From Hypomesus transpacificus (Eukaryota; Chordata; Actinopteri; Osmeriformes; Osmeridae), in contig NC_061062.1 in assembly GCF_021917145.1 (NCBI RefSeq), positions 11,993,788 to 12,057,787 on the forward strand: DNA of 64,000 nt, in the 5' to 3' direction. Each line of letters begins with the position of its first letter. Position 1 is the first letter of the stretch. The notes under the pieces were generated by a model. It worked only from the letters and a program-made list of their open reading frames with translations, did not search any database and had not been told where the DNA came from. The position numbers and the translations under genes were made by a program. Of this stretch, positions 24,962-40,494 are shown in pieces.

Positions 24962-27900
24962 AAAATCCATGCTGTGGCCGCCACTAACAGAAGTTGGTTG
25001 CCAGGCAGGTAGCTCTAGGTAACGTGTGTCAAATTTGTTCTGTTTGAGCAGTGGTTAATGGTTACACTACTGTATGTGAAGCCTAGGTGTTCTGAAGTGG
25101 ACACCTGCCACAGAGAGTTCATTGCAGTTGGCGGTAAGGCATTGATACCATGTTTGGTTTAAGGCGGAGACAGGGCTTTTTACTAAAATGTAAGATTCTT
25201 TGCTGATCCTTTTTGGGGTGTTTTCATTTCATTTTCACCATCCCTATCCCACACAAGAATATACTTCAAAAAGCAAAGGTCTCCGAAAATATAGGTTTAA
25301 TGATAAACCTTACGAAACCAAATGAAAAATGTAACACAGATTATCTCTAAACCTCATTGAGGAACGATGCGATTTCAGTCTGGGGTTCTGATTTGAATTG
25401 AACCAGGACAGAGGCAAAAGGAGGTTGCCCTTTGAAGGCTGTTAAGCCCAGCTTCGGCTTCGCTTCACTGGGCTGCTCTGGCAGCTTAGCCCCCTAATCA
25501 CCCTGAGAGGCCTCATAGGGACCAGAGCTGGCCTTCCAGTCAGATCATAGGGTTCACACTGGCATACTGCTGCTGTAAGTGCATGCTAATCTATATGAGA
25601 TCTCAGACTTTTACAATGGGAGTATTTAGATGGATGGTTCAGAATGTGAACCTTTTGCATCTTTTCTCTGTATTGTCAGTGCAGATACTTCGGAGGCTCT
25701 TTCCTGGTTTAATAGAATCAATCGATTTCATCATTGTATTTCATCTTTGATTGGCACAGCACAATCCCATGTTTCTATATGAAAATTCTGCCTGCAGTCG
25801 ACACATCTCAAATGCCTGTGGAGATAAATGAATAGCCAGTGTACCTGGTCTAAAAAGCCATCAAACAGGAACTGGCTCACTGTAGTTACAGGAAGTTGCA
25901 TAACCTTTAAAGAGGTCAGCCTTGGGCGTGCGTAGTAAGCTGGATAGGTAATCTGATATGTTATTAACATAGAAGGGGCAGGTGCACCAACCAGCCCCAT
26001 CCATGCAGGCATGTTAGACACAGGTCATCCATTAGAGAACTAATTCCAAGCTCTAAAAGACTCCCCTCTGCCCTACCCTACCACTCCTGTTGCCATGATA
26101 CCAAATTGCAGTGATGGATGGTCTGTGCTCAAAAGGGTAAGGAATGTTCAATGTTTATTTGCTTAATACTCAGAGTGGAACATTTTGTTGCTGAAAGTTC
26201 TTTGAATTTACGGATGAGGATAATAGAAAATGGATGCCATGTAACAGAACAGCTAATAGGAATATATATCTTATTTCCAACAGTAAAGGGATAGCGTGAA
26301 AGACAATTAACAATTTAAACTTGGTACCATTCTATAAATAATGTGTGTTATAGTGTTTGTATGAATCAATAAATAACCATGTTATTCAAATCCCATCCAG
26401 CAAAATCAAGTTAACCTTATAGGATAAATGATGAATCGGATACACCTCAACACCTGTCATTATCAAACCCACTCCCATCTCTCTCCATTATCTAGCCCCA
26501 AACAGCCCCAGATGCCAAATAAAGCTTTACCGGAGGGATCAGACATCTGCTGCCTTCTGATTGGCCGATGGACCAGCGATATGCTCACCTGTTATCCACA
26601 CACCAGTGCGTAGTAAACACTCCCAGTCCGACCTGTAGGAGAGCCCATCTGGTGGCCGCCATTGAAACAGGCTCTTTAACAATGACTTCTACGAAAAGGA
26701 AAAGGGCAGATTGCGCCACACCACCCAATAAAAACAGGCTATGCATGACATTTAGCTCCTAATACAAGGGTTAGCCCAGCACTGGTTATCCACAGTCTGT
26801 GGATCCTATACCAATAAAACTCAGCCAATTTCCGAGAGTATGGGAGGCTTTGTGTAAAGCAGTCTGTATTCATCACAGATATATTTTTCTTTTCAGGGAT
26901 CTGGACACTGTATAATTAAAAAGCTGTGAAGGGAACGATGTCCCTGTCCCTTTCATATAAACTACAAGTAGATAAATGAAGCCTTTGTTACAGATTGGGA
27001 AAATCATTCTATTCTATATTCAGAGTTGACCTATTGTATAGTTTCATAGAATAATAAACTTTTATTGTTAAATGAAAGGCATTTATCTTGGTTCACATAA
27101 TGGGGCTGGTGGGTAGATGACTAAATAGAGTTTTCCCATGTGAAGATTTTCTTTTAGCAAAACAGTGCCCTCTTGTGTTCAATTGTTTTCTGATTTCAGA
27201 TCATATAAAGTGTGGAGATTCTCTGTCTTCATTGAGAACTGTCTGTATTTATCCACAGTCTCTGTACTTTCTCCTCACCTCTCCTCTCCATGCATCATCA
27301 AACCTTCTTCTGCCTGGCCTGATCTCTCTCCCAAGCCCCGTCAGACTGGGCCTATGGTAAGAGCAGCCATAGACATTTTAAGATTAAAGTCTTGAGACGT
27401 GACAGTGCAAAGTGAATACGTCATAGAAAAGGGTAACACATACCTGGTGAGTAAACCACTTCACATGGAAACAGGTGAACTGGTGATGAGAGCTATTTGC
27501 TTGGTTGGGATGAGGTTTGGACAACAATCCATATACAGCTGCTAGCACTAATGAAGGTAATTACCACTGCAATGAAATTACCCTATCTGAGGGAATGGAC
27601 GAGGGAAACAAGTGGTTGTGAGGCATAAGTGTGTGTGTGTGGGGGAGGGGGGGATGTGTGTGTCTGGTTGAGTGTATGTGTGTGTATCTATGTGTGCCTT
27701 TGTCTAAATACAAGTGTTATTGAATGTGTGTCAATATGTGTGTATGTGTGTGTGTGTTTATGTATGTGTGTGTGTTTGTGTTTATGTATGTGTGTGTGAG
27801 TGCATGCATCCCTCTCCATGTCAGTTTCTTTCACTCTCTCCCTCACTGCTCCTAATATCAATATCTCTTTGTTAGCCCACAATAATTCCATTTGGTCCTC

Positions 27901-28559
27901 ATATCCGCCATATCAGATTCTAGTTTGTACAGGGTAATTAGCAGAGGAAGACAAGCCTCCACACCATGAGGAAATGTCTGGTGACATCACCCCCACTGGG
28001 TTAGACACGGAACATTCATGTCATTTTACTAAGCTCTCAAGAGAAAGGCAAATAGATGGAAGGTTGAAAAAAAGATGTAGATGAGAGAGAAGAGGGAGAC
28101 TGGGATAACCCACTGTATGAGAGACGTGAAGGGACATGGAGGGAGAATTGAAAAGAGGGGGAGTTAGTCTAGATTGGATGGACTGTGTCTCCCTGCAGGT
28201 CTTTAATCTCTCATCAGTATTAGCTAACACAGAGTGCAGAGGAAAGGTTCTCAGTACTAATGCCAGCTGCCATTCAGATGGAGACACACTATCCAGCAGG
28301 GACTGGGAGTGTGTGGATGAGGAGGAGATTAACGGAGAATCAGGCAGGGAGAGACACACACACATGCACACATACTGTACATACACAAACTCCTGCGCAT
28401 AGAGATGGTCCCTTGCAGATGGCCACATCTTTCAGTCTTCAAGTCAGACAGCCAACCCGCCCACCTCCCTACCAACACTCCATCCACATCGTTCCAATAA
28501 GAGCAATTTGTTGAGGCCAGAGCATCCCCCTGTGTTGTCAAATGGAACTGCTCACAAAA
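24962..28559. other. Gene-free intergenic DNA
   Basis: No exon with flanking splice sites or family resemblance was found on either strand. GT-rich simple sequence occupies about 27630-27800. The remaining reading frames are short and low-complexity. Confidence 0.55.
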
Positions 28560-28682
28560 TGTACTGTCACTTTACCTTTATTCTTTTGGTCTTCTTACCT
28601 TCTTTTTGTATGTTGGTTGAATGAAAGTATCTGATAAATGAATAACATTTAAAATTTAAATATGTAATGTAATGTAATGTAT
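28560..28682 (+). mobile_element. 3' tail of a fish SINE/LINE
   Basis: The sequence AAAGTATCTGATAAATGAAT followed by (ATGTA)-type repeats (TGTAATGTAATGTAATGT) matches the usual 3' end of fish tRNA-derived SINEs and their partner LINEs, consensus ...GTCTGCTAAATGAATAAATGTAATG. No tRNA-like head is seen, so the copy is truncated and its 5' limit is approximate. Confidence 0.5.
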
Positions 28683-28990
28683 AACATGTAGAGCTGCCAT
28701 TATCTGTTCTCCCATGAAATGAGCATTCATACTAACGTCAATACTGACTGAAGTTGATAAAACAAATGACCAGATCAGTAAACTGAAGTGCTTTATTCAT
28801 AAAGTGCCATGACAATATAGTAGCAGTAGCATTGTAAAACAAGTAATGCATGGTATACTGAATTTAAGATATGGTATTTTGCTATTTCACAGGCAAGAAT
28901 TTTCTATTCCTACAAACTCGTTATACTCAGTTAATTCATTTTCTGTGAGTTAAAGTCCAATGAACCACCTTGGATGTCAGACACAGCAGG

Positions 28991-30377
28991 TCACCCTAGA
29001 TAGTCTCCAGACTGCCCATCATCACTACCTTCCTCTGTGTCGTCATAGAAATACTCTTCCTCCTTCTCCTGTCGCCCTCTCATCACTCTCACCACTGATG
29101 AACAGATCAAAAAGGGAGGATTTAAACGTTTCTGCCAATCTGATAACAGTTTTATAAAATAAGACTTCAAAGACAAGTTAACTTTTGTTTGACTTTTGAT
29201 TGATAAGTGACTCTTAAATAAGCCTTAGTTGAGAATCTCCCAAAATAGTGTTGTGGAACTCACTCTGTCTGAGCACGGTGAGACGGGCGGAGGCAGACGA
29301 CTCCCCCAATGCATTGTGGGAAATGCAGGAGTAGACCCCTGCGTCAGAAGTGTGGAGACCCTGTATCTGCAGCGCTGGGGGCCACCTCTAGCCTGGGAGG
29401 GGGAAAGGGAGGGAGTCTGGGCATAAGAACAGACCAGATCAAATGGTCAAAGGTCAAACAGGAAAATATTTAATTAATTTATCTTAAATGAATACATGAA
29501 AGACTGTTAATGACATCCTCATCATCAGACCTGGACAGATATATGGGGATCGTCCCCTGGCAGGAAGTTGTCACTCCCCTTCTTTCTCCAGCTCAGGTTG
29601 GGGAGGGGGTATGCAGTGACCTCACAGCCAAACACTATGTCGTTTCCTGTGTAGTTGGAGAGGTCCCTGGGCGCCCTGGATATGCGGGGAGCTGAGTGAG
29701 AGAGAAGCACCACAAGGTTAACTATTAACACCTCAACTGGTTTCATTCATCTTTGAAATGCCACTGTTGTTCTACTGTGAACAACCAACAGAGTTGTTTA
29801 GGACTACCCCTTCAAGATAGCAATGTCCACTAATACATCAAAGTGGCTTTAGATACTATTTCTGGTTGCCAGACACAGAGTGGCTATATTTACCAGAGTA
29901 GCATGGTCCATGTCCAGTGAGTCTCACGGTGGCATTTCCTCTGCTGGCAGCTTCTTTCAGCTGGCACAGGTTGGGGTAGGTGTGTCCATCAGAGCCACAC
30001 ACTGGCCCCTGAGCCTGACACACACACTTAGGCTCAGGGTTCTCCCTGGCCTGGCCCCTCCGCCCTCTCTTTGTTTTCCTCTGGCACACCAGCCCCTCTC
30101 CGCAGCGCCCATAGAACTCCTGAGCCCCACCAGGGTCACACTGCTGGCCCTCCACGTTGCCACACTGCTCACAGCAGCCGCAGCTGTCCCGAACTCGCCC
30201 AGCTGGGCAGTCATGCAGCGCCAGAGGACAGCGCTGTAGATCACACTCCCCACAGCCCTCACCCTCTTCCCAGAGACGCAGCCAGCCACGGTGCTGAGGG
30301 GGGACCCCCAAGGATGGAAGGATACATATGACCAGACAGATACTAACACACAACCAGACATGAGTACTAAAAGCCAT
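28991..30377 (-). CDS. KAZALD1-family secreted protein (IGFBP-like, Kazal and Ig domains), possibly damaged
   Basis: This family comprises secreted IGFBP-related matrix proteins linked to bone and regeneration. Exons on the minus strand are 30377-29894, 29691-29531, 29387-29264 and 29094-28991, with phases that agree. Exon 1 begins MAFSTHVWLCVSICLV, a signal peptide, then gives the IGFBP domain (GWLRLWEEGEGCGEC, DSCGCCEQC) and the Kazal domain (VCGSDGHTYPNLC). Exon 2 starts the C2 Ig domain (IVFGCEVTAYP, LPGDDPHISVQ). Exon 3 completes it (LQIQGLHTSDAGVYSC). Exon 4 is an acidic tail (EKEEEYFYDD). Exon 3 is odd: the expected acceptor at 29392 gives ARGGPQR, but the following LQIQ is in another frame, as though 19 bases were missing. 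A TAG acceptor four bases downstream restores frame and gives 290 residues (human about 304). The ATG preceding MAF by 33 bases is less likely to be the start. The paralogue number is unknown. Confidence 0.82.
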
Positions 30378-31182
30378 GGCATCTGTGATGTGCAGTATGC
30401 ACACATTCACAGATGTAGAGGTATCTCCTCTGGACCTGCTTATGAATTTGAGGGAAGCTGTAAGGATGTAGAGTCTTCACCTGGTTGTTTGTTAAAGTCC
30501 GAGCACAAACCGATAAAAAAATGTTTACTGATCCCAAAAAGGCTTTTGCTGTGGTTCCTTCTTTCTCTCTTCTGTGCCACTGTGTCCTCACTACTAGGTC
30601 TCTTGTTCAGTTTACCCCAGCTTGTTTCAAAGGATTCTTACTTTTATGTTGCTCTCTCCTCATTATTTTCCTTCAGCTCCAAGTTGTTCTTCATGGAAAT
30701 TAAGCAAAGAACGAAGCGGTGTGGGAGGAATCTTCACCCCCCAAAACCTTGAGTGGTCTCTTGTCTCCTCTCTCACAGTGCCTCAGTCTTTCTTCATATG
30801 CCAGTGTCTCCGGGCAAGGCATAACTGGCACAAGGAGTACAAATATGGCACAGCATAGAAAAGAATGTGTATTGAGATGAGTGCTCCTTCTTCTGCTTCG
30901 TAGTGAGACCGTGAAGGGATTTTCACATACTGTAGGTGGTATACCAAAACTAACACATAATATGGTAACACAGATTTATTATGGTATGTACATAAGGTAC
31001 ATGCATATAGATATCTCTGTATGAATCTCTTTTTGTCACTCTCTCAAAATCACTGTCTCTAGCAGAGTGGCATGAAATTCCTTGGTCTGACGTCTCCTAT
31101 GTCATTTAGGTAAATCTGCCTACATGTTGAAGCATGTAAAAAATAAAAAGGTTAAATAAAAAGAAATGTTATATATGTATAA
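30378..31182. other. 5' flank of the KAZALD-family gene
   Basis: This is non-coding sequence between the KAZALD-family start codon and the SINE at 31187, and it should contain that gene's promoter and 5' UTR on the minus strand. No clear TATA box or upstream exon could be identified. Confidence 0.4.
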
Positions 31183-31186
31183 TGTC

Positions 31187-31395
31187 TGGGGGTCAGATGG
31201 CTGACCGGTTAGGGACTTGGACTATTAGTCAGAAGGTTGTTGGTTTGTTTCCCAGCCGTGCAAATGACGCTGTGTCCTTGGGCAAGGCACTTCACCCTAC
31301 TTGCCTCGGGAAAAATGTGCCTGTACTATGTTATACAATGTTTGTTCTTTGTGCTCAGATGTTTTTCATCTTGGGAAAATAAAATTATTTTAAAT
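31187..31395 (+). mobile_element. tRNA-derived SINE
   Basis: A tRNA-like head carries a recognisable box A (TGGCTGACCGG, 31198-31208) and a box B-like GGTTTGTTTCC (31242-31252). It is followed by the fish SINE core GTGTCCTTGGGCAAGGCACT near 31272 and an A/T-rich end (ACAAT..AAAATAAAATTATTTTAA). The copy looks near full length and somewhat decayed. It lies between the head-to-head KAZALD-family and gale genes. Confidence 0.75.
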
Positions 31396-32080
31396 ACAAT
31401 GAACTGCTGTTCCTCATCATGTGCTGGTGAAGAGGATTCTAAAGTAATAATATTTTTTCCTCCAGTTCTCCTTCAGTGAAAGAGGGCATGGACGCACATC
31501 TGGCATCAAATTAACTGCTTCTACAATAAATACACTGTGTGGGTAGAGATGTGGCTTGGAAAGAGTGACTTCTGACGTCAGTGCGCGTGAGGCTTCCTGG
31601 TTTGACGACGTCCACGTTTCATTAGTGTGAAGGCAGCGACAAAAGTATGGATGTTCATTGACCGTCGACGATACTAAATAAAAGTACTCTCTGATGAACA
31701 TGCAAATGTTTAGCCACTAGCCAGTCAGTCAGAGTCAGTTGCATAAATATTTTTGTAATGTGACCAAAAGAAATGAGGCAAGGCTATTATATATCGTTTC
31801 AGATAAAAGAATGTTATGGCATAAGAATGAAATTGGAAAATGATAGCGCTATACCAAAATCGTAGCTTTTATTTTGAAAAGAAAGCACTGGCATAATATT
31901 CTGACTTGACGCAGCTCCACGTAGTGATGTACAGAACAGGAAGCAGGAACGTAGACCCAAATGTTGACAAGTTCTTTAACAACTTTGTTCATTCTTGGCA
32001 GTCATCAGTGACTCTCTGCCGCATTGGCCAGTGATTTGCTTCGGGTGGAGGTTTTTCCCTTCGTTGTACAGAACGTTAAG
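31396..32080 (+). promoter_or_regulatory. gale: gale promoter region and probable non-coding exon 1
   Basis: A sequence ending GAACGTTAAG followed by a consensus GTGAGA donor (32081) is the likely end of an untranslated first exon, since the coding start is in the next exon at 33037. A CRE-like CTGACGTCAG occurs near 31571. The transcription start was not determined. Confidence 0.4.
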
Positions 32081-32488
32081 GTGAGAATTGTGTAAATTCA
32101 CTTATAGGAGGTTAATGTACTGATGTTGCTGTTAATGTACAGCTTTACTAAACCGAACGCTATGAACATAATGCCATTGCAGTTGTTGCATTATAAAGAT
32201 AGCCTGTCATTACACTTAGAATGGAATACAAGAGGAATGTGTTGTTTGATATTAATATTAGTTGGTTATGCGAAGCGGTACGTGGCACAAGTGCACAGAG
32301 AGAGATGGCATTACCACCCATCCAAAACATTCTGGGAGACACACTGGACTTTTAATTGAATGGCAGCAATAATGTTCATGTCACTGGATTTTGTTATTCA
32401 ATAACGATAGTGCGCTCTGACTTGTTATACTAGAGACACTTCTCTGAGCTGACCGAAGGACAGATATATGAAAAAAGCTAACGACATT

Positions 32489-32632
32489 GGCCGGGTTTCC
32501 CAGATTCGTTAATAAGCTCTTAACGCTAAGAGCGTCTTAAGAACGTTCTAAGGGCGCTCTAGAACGTTCTTAGAACGTTGTTAAGAAGATCTTAGTGTTA
32601 AGAGCTTCTTAACGAATCTGGGAAACCCGGCC
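32489..32632. mobile_element. 144-base palindromic MITE in gale intron 1
   Basis: The whole element is one long hairpin. The left arm GGCCGGGTTTCCCAGATTCG matches the complement of the right arm, ending CGAATCTGGGAAACCCGGCC. Pairing continues with few mismatches to the centre, where AAGAACGTTCT-type units repeat in both orientations. Direct ATT trinucleotides flank it (32486-32488, 32633-32635), a possible 3-base target duplication. It is non-autonomous with no frame. The superfamily is uncertain. Confidence 0.85.
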
Positions 32633-32979
32633 ATTATTAGTGAACGTCTAGAATCCAAACCGTATCCTGGTTACTCTGACCAGGTACAGTGGCACCCGAG
32701 GCTATGACGTGTCCAGTGGGTGGGGTGGGGCAGAGTTTAACACGTTTGACGTTTGTCCTGGCTTATAAACCAACCAGGTTTTCAGGATTGCCCTGTCACA
32801 TTCATGACACGATTCATCAGCATTTCTTATTGGCAATCTGTGAGATCATCCATGTCAGTGAATCTATTCAGTACAACAGGCTTGGTGACCACACAGTTTT
32901 ATTACAAGACCTCTCAAATTCAGAAGTGATAAGCCAGAATAGTTTCAAGGGGAGAAAATGTCACTGTTTCTACTGATGA

Positions 32980-35843
<2,864 letters not shown>

Positions 35844-36533
35844 TGTTACTCACCAGCTTACAACAGTGGCCAAAGCAAATCATGACGTTGTTTTTATATT
35901 ATAAAACTTAGAGGGACCTCAAGACAAAATGAATGATTACATGGCATAATGTTTGAGATTGTCTGAAAATGCCAGATCGCTTTGCTTCTAATTATTGCTT
36001 TCTTAATGAAACATACTATAGATCAATCTCTGTTCGTCATTTTACTGTACAGCCATACAAATTAATTGTCATCACACAAGCCATAATATGAACACAAACA
36101 AATATATATATATTAAAATGACTAAATATTGTCATTGTCATTTGTGATTGTGTTGTGTGTCTGTGTGTGTTGGGAAGGGGGTAGTTACAGAGATCACAAT
36201 TGACAGATTGCAGATGATGCAATGTAGGCCTAATCAAGTTAAACCCACTTTGGATTGTACTGTGTTCATACAATTAAATGTCAAGACAGATACATAATGT
36301 CTAAAGTTTCCATTGGTTCCAATGTTATGCAGTTGTATGATAAATTAAAGCTGGAAAAAGAGCACTAGGGCTTTAAATGACTTCTTGGCCCTCGGGCGCT
36401 CTTGCTAAACACCCACGTCAGCACAGCAGTTTTTTCGGTCTAACAAAACGGGTTTCGGTCTTTAGGGCTGAGCAGGAAGTGAATGAATGTGTACCCTTAA
36501 CCAGAAAAAGGAGTGAATGTACTAACGTTTAAA

Positions 36534-39505
36534 ATGGAAATGGTGACAGAGATGAGGTCGAATAGGATTTATCGGGCACCGGGTGAATCAGGTCACCAGT
36601 GAGTATTTACAGATAAAATGTTGAGGGGAGAGCATCGGCAGAAACTAGGGAAGCGGGTATGTCAGGGCGTAAGCGGGTCTTGCAGATATCGCGTGCCTGA
36701 GAAAGGGACGCTGGGTTCCGCAGCAGGCAAATTCTCTCCCCGCGGCTGTGCTCTGCAGCTCTGGCAGGAATAGGGTGATCCATGGATCAAATATCGGGTG
36801 TAGAGGGAGAGAGCTCATCTTCACAAATTATATTATCATGTTTGGCTGTTGTAATTACCATTGCTGATATGTCCTACAATATGTAGTCTATTGTGCGGGG
36901 GCTGTGGTAAGTGGGCGTCTCTCCAGGTCTCACTGGGCTGCGCTCGCGCGCAGCTACCCGCTTTTCTTTCGCTTGCACTATCAACAGTCGCAGCACATAC
37001 AAGCTGGTTTCGAGAATGCAGTGAAATTGCAACAATTGAATTGAATCATTGCAACATTTTTATTATGCAACATCGACTCAAACCGGGTGTTACTGTAACC
37101 TACTGTACATCGGGCACTACAGCACACCTTCTGGGCGAATGAGTCCAGTAACATATTTCTTCTTAAATCGATAAGCGTATTCAATGTGTTAAAAATAATT
37201 ATTTAGAAATAAGAATAGCCTTATTAAAGTTGCTGGGGAAATGATTATAGCCTCAATGGAGGCTCGTATGGCCCATTTTGTTCCTTTGTTTATGGAATCT
37301 TTATTCTGGCCATTTCTCGTCATTTATTTCCTAGCCTCGCATCATAGTTTTTGTTATCTTAAATGTTTCAATTTGCATCCTTGACGTTTGATGGATGTTG
37401 TTACCCGATGCGTTCGCCTCGTCGGGTGTTGCCCCTTCAATAAAAAAAAGATGCTTGACTGGCGGCTTATTCGACCACTCAAGTTGCTGGATTGTGGGTT
37501 GTGGGCGGGAGTTTCAGCGGATTTGACTTTGCTTCACCGTGAAAACGAAAGAGTTTCTATCCAAACCTGACTTTAGGGTGAACGAACCGCAATGTTCTAA
37601 TTAAATACATGTATAGTTAACTAAACCTTGTAGCGCACCTATTTTATCAACTTTGATCAGATAACTTATTCAATATTAAACTCACACTGCAAATTATGCA
37701 CTACCAATAGTTACAATTCTTAAAGTATAATATATATATATATATATATATATTACACATACAGTACTACACATACAGTAAATATACATTAGGGCTACCA
37801 TGCCATAATGCACTACCCTTTGTCCATGTGTTCTGTGTTTCAGACAGACCCAGCGGTGGTTCCACAGCACAGACATCACTGCTGACCACCAGAGCTGTCT
37901 GCTAAAACAGCTGGATGAGCAGCGGCACCAGGAGCTCTTCTGTGACTGCAACATCCTGGTGGAGGGTCAGCTCTACAGAGCCCATCGCAATGTCCTCTTC
38001 GCCAGCAGCGGCTACTTCCGGATGCTTCTCTCCCAAGGCTCAGAGAGCGTTGACGGAGACCCCATCAGCGCCTCCTTTGATGTCTTCAGCCCCGACACCT
38101 TTACCGTCATCCTGGACTTCATCTACTCAGGCCACCTGGATCTCTCCAGCCACAACGTCATCGAAGTGATGTCGGCCGCCAGCTACCTGCAGATGAACAA
38201 TGTCATCAGCTACTGCAAAGACTTCATCAAGTCTTCTCTAGAGATCAGCGCTAAGGATGACGATGATCGTTACCTCAGTCTGTCAGAGACCAGCAGCTTC
38301 CCCCAGGAGGTCGGAGAGGATGCAGTTGAGCAGCAGGCAGCCTGTTCCGGCAGCCCCCCGGCAGCCCTCTGGTCCCACGATAGTTCAAGGTCCCAGGGGG
38401 TCTACCTTGTAAAGGATCCAGACTTGGAGGTCCCGGACCTAAAGCAGGACCCTGGAAGTCCCATTCACACCAAGCCCAGCCAGCAACAATGCAGTGATGC
38501 AGAGGGTCCCCACGACCCAGGTGATCCCCTGTTCACGCTGCCTGTCCCAGGACGGAGGCGCAGGGGGGCAGCCAAGAGGAAGGCCTACGGCACTCGCTCA
38601 GCCACCCAGGAGGCCTTGGAGGTGGAGGAGGCTCGATCACAGAAGGCAGAGAAGGCAGAGGAGCTGTATGCTACGCTGCCCACAATTCTGGGTGTTGTTG
38701 GACTCTTCAACAAAGGTGAGCCCTTTGTTGAAACTATTGACAAATGCAAAGTCAGGTTACAGAATAAGTTAGATACTGTATCCAGCTTTGAGGGATTTAA
38801 AGTATTTCACAATCAAATTCATAATAAATACAAATGAGGTTACTTAGGGTAGAAACGTTTCTAAAAGCCTTTCTTTCCACAGACCTGAACCCCTCCATGC
38901 GCTTCAAGTGCCCCTTCTGTACCCACACGGTAAAGAGGAAGGCAGACCTTAAGAGACATTTGCGATGTCACACAGGGGAGCGGCCTTACCCCTGTCAGGC
39001 CTGCAACAAACGCTTCACCCGCCTAGAACACCTGCGCAGCCACTATGAGACGGTTAGTCTCACCCGGGACTAACACACACATCTGACAAATATCATTTTC
39101 TGGGTGTATTTGTGATATTCAGTTGGCAAATTGCTTATGGACATATTTCTCATTTGAAACCTTACTTTTTTTCATGATATACAGATTCATCAGGCTCGGA
39201 AGCTGGTTTGCAGGAAGTGCAAACGTCTGGTAACAGAGGACAGTGGACAGGTAGTGTGTGAGGGGACGCGGCGCTACCGCCTTTGTACTGAATGTATTCG
39301 GGAGACAACGGGCTGTGAGGACCTACCCATGGATAGCATAGATGGGACCAATGAGGAGCCTGCTCTATTGCTGGGCGTTGATGGAGTGGAGGAGGGAGAG
39401 ACTCAACGGTCCTGGCTGGTTGCTGACGATGATGACTTGGCAGAGGACTCGGGGGCTGACCTCATCATCCAGGAAGTGGATGACAGCGATGAGGAATTAC
39501 AGTGA
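36534..39505 (+). CDS. zbtb8a: BTB/POZ zinc-finger protein, ZBTB8A-like
   Basis: This is a nuclear BTB zinc-finger protein, presumed transcriptional regulator. The main exon 37844-38715 encodes the BTB domain ([63 protein letters not shown]). Exon 38883-39052 encodes finger 1 (320-342) and most of finger 2 (348-371), with linker [10 protein letters not shown]. Exon 39185-39505 supplies the last His of finger 2, a [11 protein letters not shown] stretch and an acidic end ([14 protein letters not shown]). Resemblance is to ZBTB8A rather than ZBTB8B. The BTB exon has no ATG upstream of the domain, so the start must be in an earlier exon. 36534-36598 offers ATG in an AAAATGG context, 21 codons and a GTGAGT donor in exactly the needed phase, for 475 residues in total (human about 441). 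That first exon is inference. A (TA)n run occurs near 37728-37753. Confidence 0.88.
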
Positions 39506-40054
39506 AAATGTTTGTGTGGATGTATCAAAGAATATATTTGACTGTTTATGCAAAATGTAAGTAACATTTATTGTTGTAAATGCCAATGATGTACTTACTA
39601 TAATTACATTTTAAAGGATTGAATTGAAAGATTTTCTCAAGTTATGTAAAACAACGTTGTTTTTACACTTTTGTTCAGTTTTAATGTTAAGGACATGCTT
39701 TTTCTGGGTGAATGCAAGTTACATGTTCAGAGCTCTCAAGTTTTATAAAACGTTTGGATTACCACACCTGTATATTATGTTCTGCCATTGGCAGTTTATG
39801 GTCATGCATGTGTATTAAGAAGAATTATGTTCAGCTTTAAAAAGTAAGTGACAAAATTGAGTATTGATGACAAACTTATTAATGAGATTAATTAATGAGA
39901 AATCTGGGCTTTTTAATTGTTGAATTGCATTGACACTTCCGTGTGCAGCATTTTGTTTAATTTATTATTATGTTGTTTGTCCACAGTTGATTGTGAACCA
40001 TGCTGATTATTATGATAATTAATTATTTATTACCTTTTGTACTTTTTTCCGCAT

Positions 40055-40060
40055 AATAAA
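40055..40060 (+). terminator. zbtb8a: Poly(A) signal AATAAA of the zbtb8a-like gene
   Basis: A canonical AATAAA lies 550 bases after the stop, in AT-rich 3' UTR and just ahead of the repeat and promoter region of hmgcl. Confidence 0.65.
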
Positions 40061-40215
40061 GATATTTATATACAGTGAATATTTCGTTACTATTGTTAGC
40101 CTACATCTAGGGCACTAGATGCAACATCTACACATCTTCTACTGTGCAGTCCTATTTTTTCCAACTACATTTTCTCAGTGCACTACCAGTAGATGACAGT
40201 ATTGAGCTAGACGAC

Positions 40216-40354
40216 CCGTTGCCAACTTATCGACTTTCTCGCTATGTCTGGCGACTTTCCAAACCCTCCTGACGACTTTTATTGTCAAAAGCGACTAGCG
40301 ACAAAGCTAGCGACTTTTTCCGGTGTTGTTGGAGACTGGTGTTTTGGAGACTGA
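40216..40354. repeat. Dispersed repeat fragment rich in GCGACTTT units
   Basis: The sequence repeatedly uses CGACTTT/GCGACTTTT/AGCGACAAA motifs (GTTGCCAACTTATCGACTTT at its start). I have the impression of a common, multi-copy teleost repeat with this texture. Its superfamily is not known to me. It ends about 140 bases upstream of the hmgcl start codon. Confidence 0.5.
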
Positions 40355-40494
40355 CGTGAAAGCACGGATCGTTTGGGAGTACTGCCAGAGAACGTCTACT
40401 GTCCTCAAAGAGCAGCGTCTGCTGCCGTGAACTCCTCCACCGTCCCAAAGCACTCACAGAACGGAATTTACGTCAGTGGAGAGGCTGAACCAAC

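Noticed and set aside
27631-27805. GT-rich tract as a possible regulatory Z-DNA element
   Set aside because: Irregular GT/GTAT simple sequence is common in fish genomes and nothing else here supports a function.
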